Source of the DNA: Pigoraptor vietnamica
Lineage: Eukaryota > Opisthokonta > Filasterea
Assembly: GCA_943704525.1 (NCBI GenBank)
Contig: CALSCQ010001705.1
Location: forward strand, 1 to 61,536
Reading direction: 5' to 3'
DNA: 61,536 nucleotides
Below, piece by piece: positions 11,443-23,571 of the stretch. The translations under genes were made by a program, and so were the position numbers. The number at the start of each line of letters is the position of its first letter. Within the stretch, counting starts at the first letter, position 1. The notes beneath the pieces are model-generated. The model had not been told where the DNA came from. It did not search any database and was given only the letters and a program-made list of their open reading frames with translations.

Positions 11443-14412
11443 AGAGAGACATACACAGACACACAGACACACACAGACACACACACACACACAGAGACAC
11501 ACACACAGAGACACACAGACACACACGCACACACAGACACACACACACACACACGCACACACACACACACAAAACCACACACACAACAATCGCGCGCCTT
11601 CGCGACAGAGCGGAAACACCACGCACTTTCTGTTGTTCGTGTCCTCGGCCTTGCGCACGCGCTTCTGCCACGCTGCCATTGTCTGATCAAACGCGACGGC
11701 GAGCTCTCGCTCCTTCGCCCTGAGCGCCAGGCGCCGCTCCCTCAAAAACGCCATCAGACGGGGGCGGATCTCGTCATGCGCCTCGATCGTGTCGTAGTAC
11801 GTCGGAATGTCGCACGGCTGGTGGTAGAGAATCTGCTCAGCGCGCAAAAAAAGGCCGCCAATGTCAGCTCAACGCAGGTCGGATCAACGCGAAAATTGCG
11901 GGCTGTCGATGCACTGCCCTCACAGTGACATGGCGAAACAAACGTCCAACACGACATCACGCAGCGCGCGCGAGGGCATACGAGCACACGCTGGCATACG
12001 AGCACACAGCGTGCCCGATTGGACCACGCAAGTAACGGCACCCACCCTCAGGGCGGCGCACCCGTTCTCGTCGAGAAGCACGGGCGGCAGTCGCGGGGCC
12101 GTCGCCTGCCGGTGGGCCGTGGCAGCCCTCGCGCGGTTGTCGGCCAGCGCCTGCTCCACCGCATTGACCGACTTGCCAGTCTCCACCTTCACCACGGGCG
12201 CCTGATCACCCGCCGCTGTCTCGGCCGCGCGCTGCGTGGGTGAGGCATGTCGGATCCGCTCAGATTATAAACGCATGTCCATCGAGTGCACGCGCGGGAG
12301 GGGCGACGTTCGTCGCGGTGCGTGCAAAGCGTTCCACAGTAAGAAGTCATAGTGGCCACTAACAAGCGAATCCAGCCGCGAGAAAGACAGGGTAACAGAT
12401 GAAGTGAGCGCATCACGTGACGCCGCACGCACCTGTGCGCGCAGTGTGTTGAGGCGGTGCTCGACCTGCACAATCTCATGGTCCACTTTCTCGATGCGCG
12501 CCAACAGCGTCTCCTTCGCGCGGGCGGGTGACGGCACGTGCGGAGTCGCCGTCCCACTCGCCCCCGCCCCGCCTTCCGACGCTGGCGGTGCCCCCACTGC
12601 GACCGCGCTGTCGTCCTTGAGCGAAAGTCGGCGCTGCGGCGTTCCCTCCGCCGTGGGCGCCTCCCTCGACAGTTCGCGCGCCGGCGCCACAAGCGAGTCC
12701 TTCAGGGACGGCCGCCGCGCAGATGGCGGTCCCTCTCGAGCCTCGGCGTGAGGTAGCGGGGAGTTGGCAACCGACGTGTCCGCGGAAGCCTCCAAAGTGG
12801 GAAACGAGTCTACGGGAACGACGCGAGCAGGGCATGTGTGGTGAGGTGAGCCCGCACAGTCTCCGATTGGAAAGCACTTGATCAACCACATCACAGCGAC
12901 GCCCGCGCAACGATGCAAATCGCACAGCCACGCCTCTCCAAGCGCGCATGTGCAGGCACAACACGGCACACAAGCAACACAACACGTACCGGCCGCAAGC
13001 ATGCCCCGTTCGTCCATTATCCCGACAGATGTCGGCGGCCCGCCCTCCCACAGTTCGCTGGCTCGCCGCACGGCCGTCGGCGGCGCATGGGCCGATGCCG
13101 TCGAGTCGAGGCGCGGGCGCTTGGCGTCCTCACGTATGGGTGACAGCGACCCACGTGACCCGCGCCGCGCGCCCCCCGCCAGCGTGTCGGGGGGCGACCC
13201 GTCCTCGTCGCGCGGGCGCTTGTGGCTGCCCTGCGAGAGCGAAGACGCCGAGCGCACAAGCGGTGGAGGGCCGCTTGGCCGGTCCGTCCTGTCCCTCTCG
13301 CGCTCCGATAGGTCCCCGTCGACAGAGTGACGCGACGGCCACCGCGTCGACGCCGGCGGTGGCGACGACTCGCTCGAAAACGGCGGGCGCTCGGCCCACG
13401 CGCGAGCGGCGGCGTCCTCGCGGTGCCTCTGCACTCCGTGCACCCAGTCCGGCCCACCCGGTCCGGCCCCCACGCCACCCACCGCGCCGGCACCGGCACC
13501 CATCCGGTCGCGGTCGCGAAGATCGCGCATGATCGACGGCCGCCGCGGCAGCGCGTCCACCGCGGGCGGCGGCGACGGCGAGCGGTGCCGAGGGAACCCG
13601 AACCGCGCAGAGACATCCCCGCGGTCGAACGGCGGCGGTCCCCGCAACGAACCGCGGCGCTCCCAATCAAAAGGCGGCGGCGGCGGCACATCGTCTCCCG
13701 CGGGCAGTCCCAGCGGCCTCTCCGGCCGGTCCACCGCGGGCGGTCGGTCCCTGTCCCTGTCGCGTGCGTCGTCGCGCGGGGGAAGGGGCTCACGGTCCCT
13801 CTCGCGGTCCCTGTCGCGGTCGCGGTCCCTGTCGCGCACGGGCGACCACGGGCGATCGCGGCGCGGGGGCGAGCGACCCCGGAACCCGCCCGGCCCCGGG
13901 GGAGCCCTCGGCGGCCCAAACGGCGGCGGACCGTCAAAGTCACGGAAGGGATTGTAGCGCCCGTAGTCGCGCCCTCCAAACGGCCCCTTGTACCCTAGCG
14001 GGGGAGGGGGCGGTCCGTCACCCTTTCGCCACGTCGGAGGCCACCCACCGGGCGGCGGAGGCACGTCTCGTCCCCGCGGGGGCCAGTCGCGGTCTCGTTC
14101 GCCCGACAGCCGCTCCGGAGGGCGATCTCCTCTATCCGATGCCGAGCGCTCGGGGGGAGGGGGTGGCCTGTCGCTTCCCTCGCCCGTGCCACGCTCCAAG
14201 CGCTCGCGCGGGTCGCGGTCCCGGTCCGGCACATACCGGTCGCCCCACTTGCCCCCGAAATGCGGAGGAGGAGGGGCGCCTAGCGGCGGGGGGCCGTGGC
14301 GACGGGGCGGCAAGTCGCGGTCGTCGCGTCTGCGCCCCGGCCATTCGAATGGATTAGGTGGGGGTCCCGCGCCGCCGCCACCGCCACCGCCGCGCGCCTC
14401 GTGGGCGGCCAT
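7724..14412 (-). CDS. NCOR: N-CoR/SMRT-family nuclear co-repressor with three SANT domains
   Basis: Predicted 1721 aa; exons on the minus strand 14412-12990, 12809-12433, 12231-12046, 11832-11627, 11267-11187, 11041-10969, 10733-10555, 10364-7724 (the exon 4 acceptor could also be 11835). Residues 1-570 are rich in Arg/Asp/Gly/Pro. Then follow, in animal N-CoR order: the GPS2-type helix ([16 protein letters not shown]), [54 protein letters not shown] and [18 protein letters not shown]1 (about 828-878) resembles the HDAC3-activating DAD; SANT2 (about 931-983) and an extra SANT3 (about 1067-1120, [10 protein letters not shown]...IKNFFQNYK) follow. The remaining 600 residues are acidic/Ala-rich, with a duplicated [11 protein letters not shown] segment. 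Role inferred: scaffold of a histone deacetylase complex in the nucleus. Confidence 0.9.
11340..11592 (+). repeat. Compound (CA)n tract in N-CoR intron 4
   Basis: CA/CACG/CAGA dinucleotide mixture on the plus strand, so (TG)n in the sense direction of the minus-strand gene. It fills nearly all of intron 4 (11626-11268). Confidence 0.95.
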
Positions 14413-15103
14413 GGCGGGAGAGGACGCGGATTAGCGCGCGATTTATGCTCGCATGTCAGAGGGAGAGGAGTTTGCACGCGTAACGGAGTTTTGTGAGAAC
14501 AGCGCAGCAGTGGCGACAGCGCAAGTTTACGTGACGACGACAGAGTCTGAAGCCCCGAAAGGCGCTCTCAATGGCGCACTATGGATGCGCAAGGGTGTGT
14601 AAAGAGGGATGCGCCGTGGATGTGTGCGATGGGATGCGCAGAAGCGACGGATGCGCGCGAGAGAGTGCGAGAAGAGAGAGAGAGAGAGGGATGTCGACAA
14701 AAGATTCAAACGGATTGTTTTTCAAACGAATTTGGCGCCACTGAAGCGGATATGAGGCTAAGGTGGGTATTACAGCGCAAACATCGGTGAATGCAAGGTG
14801 GATGTTACAGCGCGGCGATGGTGGATGTTCGGCTCGAGGCAGGGTGGGTGTTAAAATGGAATGCAGGGTGGGTGTTAGGGTGGTCAGCTGTGTGCATGTG
14901 CGGGCGGCCGTTGCGTGCGATCGCCGTCCAATCGCAGCTCTTTTTTTTTTTGCGCTGAAGCCGAGAGTGGAAGAGTGCTTGCATATTGGCTCGTGGCATT
15001 TGTTCGCTGTCGCGTGGCTGACCTTGCCTCGCACACACACACACACACACAAACACACAAAAGTGCGACACGGGGCTCTGCGTCGCGGGACGCTCTCGCC
15101 AAC
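14413..15103. promoter_or_regulatory. Divergent promoter region, N-CoR (-) / SEC11 (+)
   Basis: 691 bp without a gene. It holds at least five copies of a G(C)A(G)GGTGG(G/A)TGTTA-like motif at about 14760, 14794, 14819, 14838 and 14861, an E2F-like TTTGGCGCC at 14730, an oligo-T run near 14941 and a short CA tract at 15032-15059 just before the SEC11 start. The same GGGTGGGTGTTA motif recurs between the TBC-like gene and the three-span membrane gene. Confidence 0.55.
14757..14880 (+). promoter_or_regulatory. Cluster of GGGTGGGTGTTA-type motifs
   Basis: The two best copies read GGCAGGGTGGGTGTTAAAAT (14838) and TGCAGGGTGGGTGTTAGGG (14861); three looser copies precede them. Spacing is about 20-35 bp. 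Identity to motif copies at 55993 and 56109, in another divergent promoter, suggests a transcription factor site (inference). Confidence 0.5.
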
Positions 15104-16700
15104 ATGTTCGAAGAGTTGCAGCGCATGAACAAGCGCCAGGTGCGCCTCGTTCCTCTTTACACACTTGAAGATGGCCTCTGCTCGATGCGAGACGGTGTGC
15201 GACTCCTTTCTTCTCATGCCTTCAGTCGCTGCTTAATCCGGAGGAGATTCCCACTCACTCCCCACCCGACGAGGCTGCGTGCGTGCACCCATGTGCCGTT
15301 AACTAACTAACTAACACGTCCGTGTTGCGCTCAGATGGCGTTTCAGGTGCTCAATTTCGTCATGATCATTTCATCGGCCCTCATGATGTGGAAGGGCCTT
15401 ATGGTGTGGACGAACAGCGAAAGCCCCATCGTCGTCGTCCTGAGGTGCGCGCCGCGTGTGTGCTCTGTCGGTATAATCACTTGATCGTAGAAAGATTGGC
15501 AGTTGTGAGAGTGGATGCGTGAGTTGCGTGGCTCTTATGCTGTGTATAAGAGCGGTGCGTGTGTGCCTGATTGCGCCCCATGCCCTCTGGAGTCGCTGAA
15601 ATGGACCGCGTGCGTGCAGTGGGAGCATGGAGCCCGCATTCTTCCGCGGCGACCTTCTCTTTCTCACGAACCACTACGACGACCCCATCCGCGTGGGCGA
15701 GGTCGTCGTTTTCAAGATTAGGGAGCGCGAAGTGCCCATAGTACATCGCGTGCTCAAGGTCCACGAAGGGTGCGCCACGCACACACCTGTCACATGCACT
15801 GTCGTCTATATCAAACACAGTCACACGCACACGTGCACGCTCGTCCAAGCACGCACACAGGCACACGTCCAGCTGCCGGCACGGACGCTAACGCACACAT
15901 GCAACACGTCCAGCTGCCGACACGCATGCTAACGCACACGTGCACGCTCGTCTATCTGTCAAGCTCGCACACACCCACAAACACCTCTGGACACTCGCAC
16001 CTCCTGCTCCCTCCATGTCTTTCCGTTGAATGTTTCATAGTGTGACAGTCACTCCGTGGCTCGATGCGACGGTTGATCGGCCGTTGTGTGTGCAGGACGG
16101 ACGGCGTGATCAAGTTCCTCACAAAGGGCGACAACAACTACGTGGACGACCGCGGGCTGTACGCACCAGGGCAGATGTGGCTCGCGCGCGACGACGTGGT
16201 TGGGCGCGCTCGAGGGTGCGTCTGCGCATTTCGTGAGATCGTTTGTGCAACCGTTGTTTGTCCCTGTGTTTCTCTCTAAGTCAGTCGCTGCTTTCTCGTT
16301 GAGTGTGTTTTGTAAGCTTGTATCACGGCGGAGACAGCTCAGTCGCTGTTTGATGCGGCGTATAGTTTGCCGTTCCACCCCACCGACTGCTGCCTCTTCA
16401 ATCGCCTTCCACGCACGGCCATGCTACTTACCATTCACCCATAGCATGCGAACAAGCGCAATATGCACACACTGCGACACCTTCCGCTGACCCCTCGTGC
16501 TACTTACCATTCACCCATTGCATGCGTACACACGCACAATATGCACACACTGCGACACATTCCGCTGACCCCTCGTCCCCCGTGCACGCAGGTTCGTGCC
16601 GTACATTGGCATGGTCACTATCCTCATGAACACATACCCGCAGCTCAAGTTTGTGCTACTCGGCGTCCTCGGCCTGTTCGTGCTGCTCCACAGGGAATGA
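15104..16700 (+). CDS. SEC11: Signal peptidase complex catalytic subunit SEC11
   Basis: Predicted 179 aa, the size of human SEC11A. Exons 15104-15139, 15335-15444, 15620-15769, 16096-16215, 16592-16700. Cleaves signal peptides in the ER lumen. The protein begins [12 protein letters not shown], then a membrane anchor ([20 protein letters not shown]). The S26 serine peptidase boxes follow: GSMEPAF (nucleophile serine), [10 protein letters not shown] (histidine), [16 protein letters not shown] (aspartate), and the [13 protein letters not shown] tail ending in HRE. All are as in eukaryotic SEC11. It is divergent from N-CoR and convergent with COMMD4. Nothing is truncated. Confidence 0.97.
15780..15945 (+). 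repeat. Imperfect repeats in SEC11 intron 3
   Basis: CACGTCCAGCTGCCG and GCTAACGCACAC occur twice (about 15866-15936) amid CA-rich text on the acceptor side of the intron. Confidence 0.6.
16422..16580 (+). repeat. Two-copy tandem repeat (about 76 bp) in SEC11 intron 4
   Basis: The block containing CTACTTACCATTCACCCAT, then GCACACACTGCGACAC and TTCCGCTGACCCCTCGT, is present twice just upstream of the last SEC11 exon. Confidence 0.8.
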
Positions 16701-16890
16701 CGTCACGGTCGCTCTCCACCCGCTGCTGTTGCGCCCGCGTCTTGCGTTGCGTCGCCGCGTGCGTGCGTAATCAAACACACAAATGCATACACACACAGTC
16801 ACGAGTTCGAATCGCCACAGAGACACGGATGTTTTTCTCTTTTCATTCGCACCAACGCACGCGCACGCCAAACGCAGCGGGACCAACGGC

Positions 16891-18859
16891 TCATGAGAGC
16901 CCCGCCATGTAGTTGTGCGCCTGTTTCAAGTCTGCGGTTACGGCAAACGACGTGTTAATGAGAAGTGAGGACGGTCGCTCGTACACACCCGTCGATCGTG
17001 GTGTGTTACTGAGGGAGCAGGAACTCGTGTCAACACAAACGCAGCGCGTGAGAGGAGAGTTACACCGACACCCACCGGAGAGAAGCAGACGCAGCTTATC
17101 TGTCGAGATGTCAAAGGCCGTCGCAGAGGGTGCGCCGCTCCTGTCTTGCACTGCCACGTAGAGCTGCGCCGTGGGCGTTTGCACGACCTGCCGACAAAAA
17201 AATAGCCGTCAGCAACCATTAAAACTGCCGCAACAGCGTGCATCTTAGACGCGCGTCGATCGACTCCACTGAGACACAACAAAGGGACTGCGGGGGAATA
17301 CCTCGATGACGCTTAAGGGTCAATGCTCGCTGACAACGATTTTTGACTCACCGGCGCACCGCTCGTCGAGAGGACGTAATCGACGCGCCAATCGCACGCC
17401 ACGAGTCGGTTCACTGCCGAGAGAAGGGGAGGAACATTCGTCAGAAGAGAGCGTTGTACAATGGCCCAACGACATTGACATTGGGTGAGCGAAGGACGCC
17501 CGTCCCAGACGACAACGGCGCCGCACACGCACCCCGGAGGCTCTTTTTTCGGAGCGTGTCTTGCAACTGCGCGAGGGCGTCGGCATACGACCTACACAGC
17601 GCGCCGGAGTGCTCTGCGTGCGGGGACAACAACAGAGTCAACAAACGTGCGAGCGAGCATAGAACACGCGAGAGATCGCCTTGCGCTTTGAACCCGTACA
17701 CGATGTGATGCATGCACACGTAGCGCTGACGGCGCACGCTACGAAGAGCGCGCATATCCCGTACATAGAGAGCAGCGCACGCACCCTTCGGCAGACCGAG
17801 CTGCTGGAGTTCGTTTGAGAGCGATTCGCTGTCGACGCCGTACTTTGCGGCGGACGTCAGAATGAAGAGAAGCGCCGCGAGCGATGCCTTCACATCCGAC
17901 GCCTCTGTGGATGGGACAGAGACAACAGGGGTCAATAAGAAGCCACCGGGGTCGCTTGATATAGGGGCACACGATCAAGTCACTGGGATTGACTAGTGGA
18001 GAAGAGAGAAGGGAAGAGGCGCAATGCAACAAGGGGGATCCAGCCACGCCGACGGAGAATGGAAAGCAACTGCCTGCCCTCTACTGCCTAAGGACGCTCT
18101 GCCAGCGGCGACAGGGGCAGCAGCACACGCGGATAATCAACGAAATTGTTGTGGGGGGGTGATGGATAGAAGAGCCACGCTGCTCACACAGACTCAAAAC
18201 GGGACCGGAACACCCACCGTACTTGGCGTCGGCGGTGAGCTTGAACACCTTGTCGTACTGCGCCAGTGCACGCACACGCAAGCCAGTGAGCACACACGAA
18301 ACACGTGCGTTTTCGCAACATGTGCGCTGATGTGACGCGCAACAAAGCGCTACGTCTGCCAACACGACAGGCCCACACGCCCCGGCAAAAGGCGCCAAAC
18401 GACGGCACTCCGTTGAAGTTCGCACCCGGAAGCACCCACGTCAATCTGGCCGCCAACAATGTCCTCGATGACCTGCCCGCAGAGCAGCTTCATCTTGATC
18501 GACGTCTGCGCGTCACGCACGCCTCAGCAGACAGCGAGAAGCTCATGGCACAAAAGGGAGCGTGGATGCAGTGCACGGCAACTGACGCACTCGTGAACAC
18601 GAACAAAACAGTTGGTGTGCTCGATTCACAGCAACCGTGCGCACACAGCCAAGCACACAGACAAGCGCACTTTGCATGCGCACCATTTTCGCCAGAATCG
18701 TAATCTCGGCAAGCACCCAATCGGGGCAATCAAGCTCTCCACAGAAGCGGAATTTCTGCACAGAGTGAGCGAATGCAAGGCGTTCAGAAGGACAAGTCGA
18801 GCGGCGAACGCACTCTGGGGCAGCGGAAGGAGCTTGTGCGTGGGCGCGCCACACACCAT
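16891..18859 (-). CDS. COMMD4: COMM domain-containing protein 4
   Basis: Predicted 198 aa (human 199). Minus-strand exons: candidate start 18859-18857, then 18755-18684, 18505-18440, 18257-18218, 17904-17785, 17613-17533, 17413-17352, 17187-17076, 16931-16891. The protein reads [78 protein letters not shown], then the COMM domain WRVDYVLS ... [12 protein letters not shown], nearly collinear with animal COMMD4. It is a subunit of the CCC/Commander complex for endosomal cargo recycling. The first coding exon seems to be just ATG followed at once by a GTGTGT donor, because the next exon opens in phase 0 with no usable ATG; that start is inferred. Head-to-head with SPC24. Confidence 0.93.
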
Positions 18860-19181
18860 CTTCCAAGAGTCAAGGCGCCCGCGAGCGCCGCCCGTCCACA
18901 GAAGCACACAGGGAGAACAAACACAAAGTCCGCAGGAAGTGCAGACACAAAACGGCCTCTTTCACGAGAGCGTGAGCTCACAGCGTGCATTCGCTTTGCG
19001 TTTCCGTATTGGCGACGGCGGCCAATGTTGATTTGCCACCCCGGATGATAAACAGTGCGCACATTCTCACCCCGGATGAGAACCAGGCGCCAAAAATTCA
19101 AAATGTGGCAGCGGCCGTTTGTGAAAGCGGTGAAATCGCCACACACAGCACGTAGAATTGGCCCTTGCACACTCGTGAGAC
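18860..19181. promoter_or_regulatory. Divergent promoter region, COMMD4 (-) / SPC24 (+)
   Basis: 322 bp. Contains an E2F-type GGCGCCAAAA at 19086-19095 (reverse complement TTTTGGCGCC), 87 bp before the SPC24 ATG, and two CACCCCGGATG boxes at 19037 and 19070. The same box recurs at 43748 in the PUM3/cfa divergent promoter. E2F control would suit a kinetochore gene (inference). Confidence 0.5.
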
Positions 19182-20365
19182 ATGGCGCTCACTTCGGCTG
19201 AGACGCGCGCCATTCTGCGCGACACGACGAACGTGTTTGCTGCGAGCGACGATGTTGCCGAAGTGGCGGCCATCAGTCGCTTGCAGAAGGAGATTCAAGA
19301 CGCACGCGATGCCAGGGAGCAGGCGCTGAAGCAGACCATTCGCGGTGCGTGTGCGAAGACGCCGAGTTTGATATGGGTTGTTGGGGGAGCGAAGGAAAGG
19401 ACTCGCGCGGCTTTAATTCGATTCGCGCCGGTTGTTGTGAGCTCGAGAGTTCATTTTCGAACTGCTGTGTGTTTTTGCGCAGAGTGGACTGCCAGGGTGA
19501 CGAAGGCGGAGTCGGAAGTGGAGCCGTGCGAGGACGAGAGCGTCCACCGCGCGCGCCTGGAGAACAAGGAGGCCGACAAGTTTGCGGCGGCAAAGGCCAT
19601 CAAGCACGCGGACAAGGAGAGCCAATATCCGCACCCATCCCGATTGCATATTTTGAATGGAGCGCGTTTCGCGTTCTTGCGCATGCACACACACACGACA
19701 TGTCTTCTCTCTGCTCTCTGCTACTGCCATGTCTTGATTATTGTCCACCCTCTCCGCGCACGTGAGGCATCTTTTGCCCTTGACTCTCGCACGTCTGTTG
19801 AGGGACAGGTGGCCAAACTGCGCCTCGAACTCGAGACCCTCCGGGCTCGGCGCCGGGAGCTCGACATGCAGAGCGCCGTTGAGGTGCCGCGCACAAAGTG
19901 GGTGGCGTGTGCGCAGCTTGCACACATGGAGAGACCTATTATGGAGAGCAGTGGGTCACCGACCCGTTCCCGGACGTGTACCTTCTAAAGTGCTCTCTCT
20001 GCGCGCACGAGCGCGAAATGATCAACTCTCCGGACCATTTTTCCTTACCCACCGTCACTCGCAGGCACTCGCTGAGCCTCTTTGCGAACCTGACGAGCAT
20101 CCGCTGGGACTACGACTCGGAGGACGTGCAGGGCTGTGGGTGTCGCGCTGCTGTGCGTGTGACTGCGTCCATGGTGTTGCGCTGCTGTGCGTGTGGCTGC
20201 GTGTGGCTGCGTCTGCTGAATCTCCGCCTTCTTGTTTGCCTTTGCACTGTGCTCGTCCACGCAGACGTGTGCAGCGCCAACAGCGCCGACATGCGGCCGT
20301 TTCACCTCGACCCCAAGAAGAGCTCAAAATTCTTCATCACAAACTATCTCTGGGACCTCATCTGA
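19182..20365 (+). CDS. SPC24: Kinetochore protein SPC24 (NDC80 complex)
   Basis: Predicted 193 aa (human 197). Exons 19182-19344, 19483-19624, 19793-19897, 20065-20135, 20265-20365. The N-terminal two thirds is coiled coil (VAKLRLELETLRARRRELDM); the C-terminal globular domain gives SIRWDYDSEDVQG and RPFHLDPKKSSKFFITNYLW, the SPC24 signature. It pairs with SPC25 and anchors NDC80 to the inner kinetochore. Intron 2 has no GT donor: it runs ATATCCGC...CGCAC and is treated as a minor-spliceosome AT-AC intron (separate entry). With it removed, the reading frame and family length are both restored. The frame also stays open through that intron, so retention would add 56 residues. Confidence 0.92.
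19625..19792 (+). other. U12-type AT-AC intron in SPC24
   Basis: 168 bp. 5' end ATATCCGCAC, 3' end CTCTCGCAC, with a U12 branch-site match CCCTTGAC (19778-19785) about 8-9 nt before the terminal AC. The flanking exon phases (2 and 1) join to a glutamine codon. There is no GT within about 75 bp downstream of the exon 2 alignment end. Confidence 0.8.
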
Positions 20366-20901
20366 GCCCTCCCACCCCCCTCTCGCTCCATCCCCGCCGC
20401 CTGCGTGCGTATGCCTGCCTGCGTCTCGTCTCGTTCTCGTTCAGCGTCACACAGCACATAAAAAAAAGCACATTCGTCTGGAACACACGCTCTGCGAGCA
20501 GGACGACTCGAACCAAAGACTTTTGTTTTATACAGCGGCGTTCGAAAAATAGACAAGTGCAGAAAGAGCGAAAAACAGGCGATATCATGCAAAATCGAGC
20601 GGCCACGCAATGCCGTATTGACGACGGAAAATAGCAGCCGCAGACTGATCGACACAGGCAACACTTCTCGCAACGACGCGCGCACAAGCCACCGCGGCGG
20701 CGCGACACCGCACGCGGTCGCAGATGGCGCAGCACCACAGCGAGAGACTTCACGCGCACGGATCAGACGCCTCCGTCACTCTTCCGTCACGACACAACAC
20801 CAGGCGACACGCACAAAGAGACAAGACGCGCAGACGAGCACGGGCAGGCAGGCAAGAAAAACGAGGCTATAGACGCGCGATAGTCCGGCCACCGCGAGCG
20901 C
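20366..20901. other. Convergent 3' regions of SPC24 and RAB11
   Basis: 536 bp between two stop codons. No conserved coding frame, RNA gene or repeat could be recognised; an oligo-A run (20460-20467) and AT-richer text around 20520-20590 may mark 3' UTR ends. Confidence 0.5.
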
Positions 20902-22395
<1,494 letters not shown>

Positions 22396-23571
22396 CTTCG
22401 ACAGTCACTCGCGGCACGCGACACGCACACGCAGCGAATAGATGCAGAATAAACACTGCCGCCTGCGCACACCAACACACTGTAAGTCACATGGCACTCG
22501 CACACGCCGTCTAGCCAGTGCCACACTCTCTCGCGAACGCAACGCGTCTTCCTCACACTGGCACAAACAACAGCAAGCAAAATGGCACGACTTGCACACT
22601 CAACAGACAGTTGTCACACCTACACAGGCTAAAACCCTCGCGAGCGAAAAGCGCACACACACCACGGCACACACGCACGCTGAACTCAGCGGAATATAAA
22701 GAATGCGTTGCTGCAGGCACTACTTGTACAACGGCAGAGCCAGACACACCGTGGCCTACACCTCGTCATCCCTACCTTATATCAACGGGCGACAGAGACA
22801 GCAGGAGCAGCGCACGGATGGTCTCAATTATCTCGCCAGCGGCACTTCTTCTTGTATGCAGAGATTCACCATCGCACGCGTAAGAGAGCGGGCTGTCGAA
22901 TGCCGCCACAAGCGTCCACGGATGGCTTGCGCAGCGCGAGAAGGGACGCGGCAAACGGCGCGGAAAGTGCGAGAGGGACGGCGTAAGTGAAGCGCAAGAC
23001 AGACATCTGTGCGTGTGTGTGCGTGTGTTTGTGGTGGCCGCCAACCGCCGTAATAAACGCAGATCCCATAGTAATTTCATACTAAATGGCAGCCAAAATA
23101 AAGCGCAAGTTTAAAAATACAGTGGGGGGTACTGGCGCGCATTCCTGCGGGCTCGACAGACTGAAAACCGCACAAATTTTTGCGGTTTTTGCTTCTCATT
23201 CCAATTCCCGCGACGCACAGGCCCAACCCAAGTGTCCGACGCCCACGAAAACGTGATTCAAAAAAATTAAGTGTAACATGTTGTAACGTGTTGTAACGGG
23301 CGTAACGGGTGAGTAGTATATATGGAAACGTAGTAGAAAGAGTAGATTGGTACTGAAGAGTTTAACGTATATCAGCTAGAGCACTTCGTGAAAAAATTTC
23401 GCACAAGTTGCGCAGTCCAGTCCCGCCAAAATTTCAACTGTCGGAAAGCCGTCAGCTCGCGCCGAAATAACCGTTAGATTTCTTTCCACTGTATCGTGTG
23501 CATGCAGCGCGGATGTGCGCGCGCGCAAAGCTTGAGGTTGGGCATGTGAGCAGGGCGATCTAAGAGAAAAG
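22396..23571. promoter_or_regulatory. Divergent spacer RAB11 (-) / CEP78 (+)
   Basis: 1176 bp, AT-richer between 23040 and 23400. It holds a repeated GTTGTAACG/CGTAACGGG stretch at 23280-23310, a TATA-like GTATATATGG at 23316 and the 9-mer TATGGAAAC at 23321-23329, 243 bp upstream of the CEP78 ATG. The same 9-mer sits upstream of the ARMH1-like gene. No coding frame is supported. Confidence 0.45.
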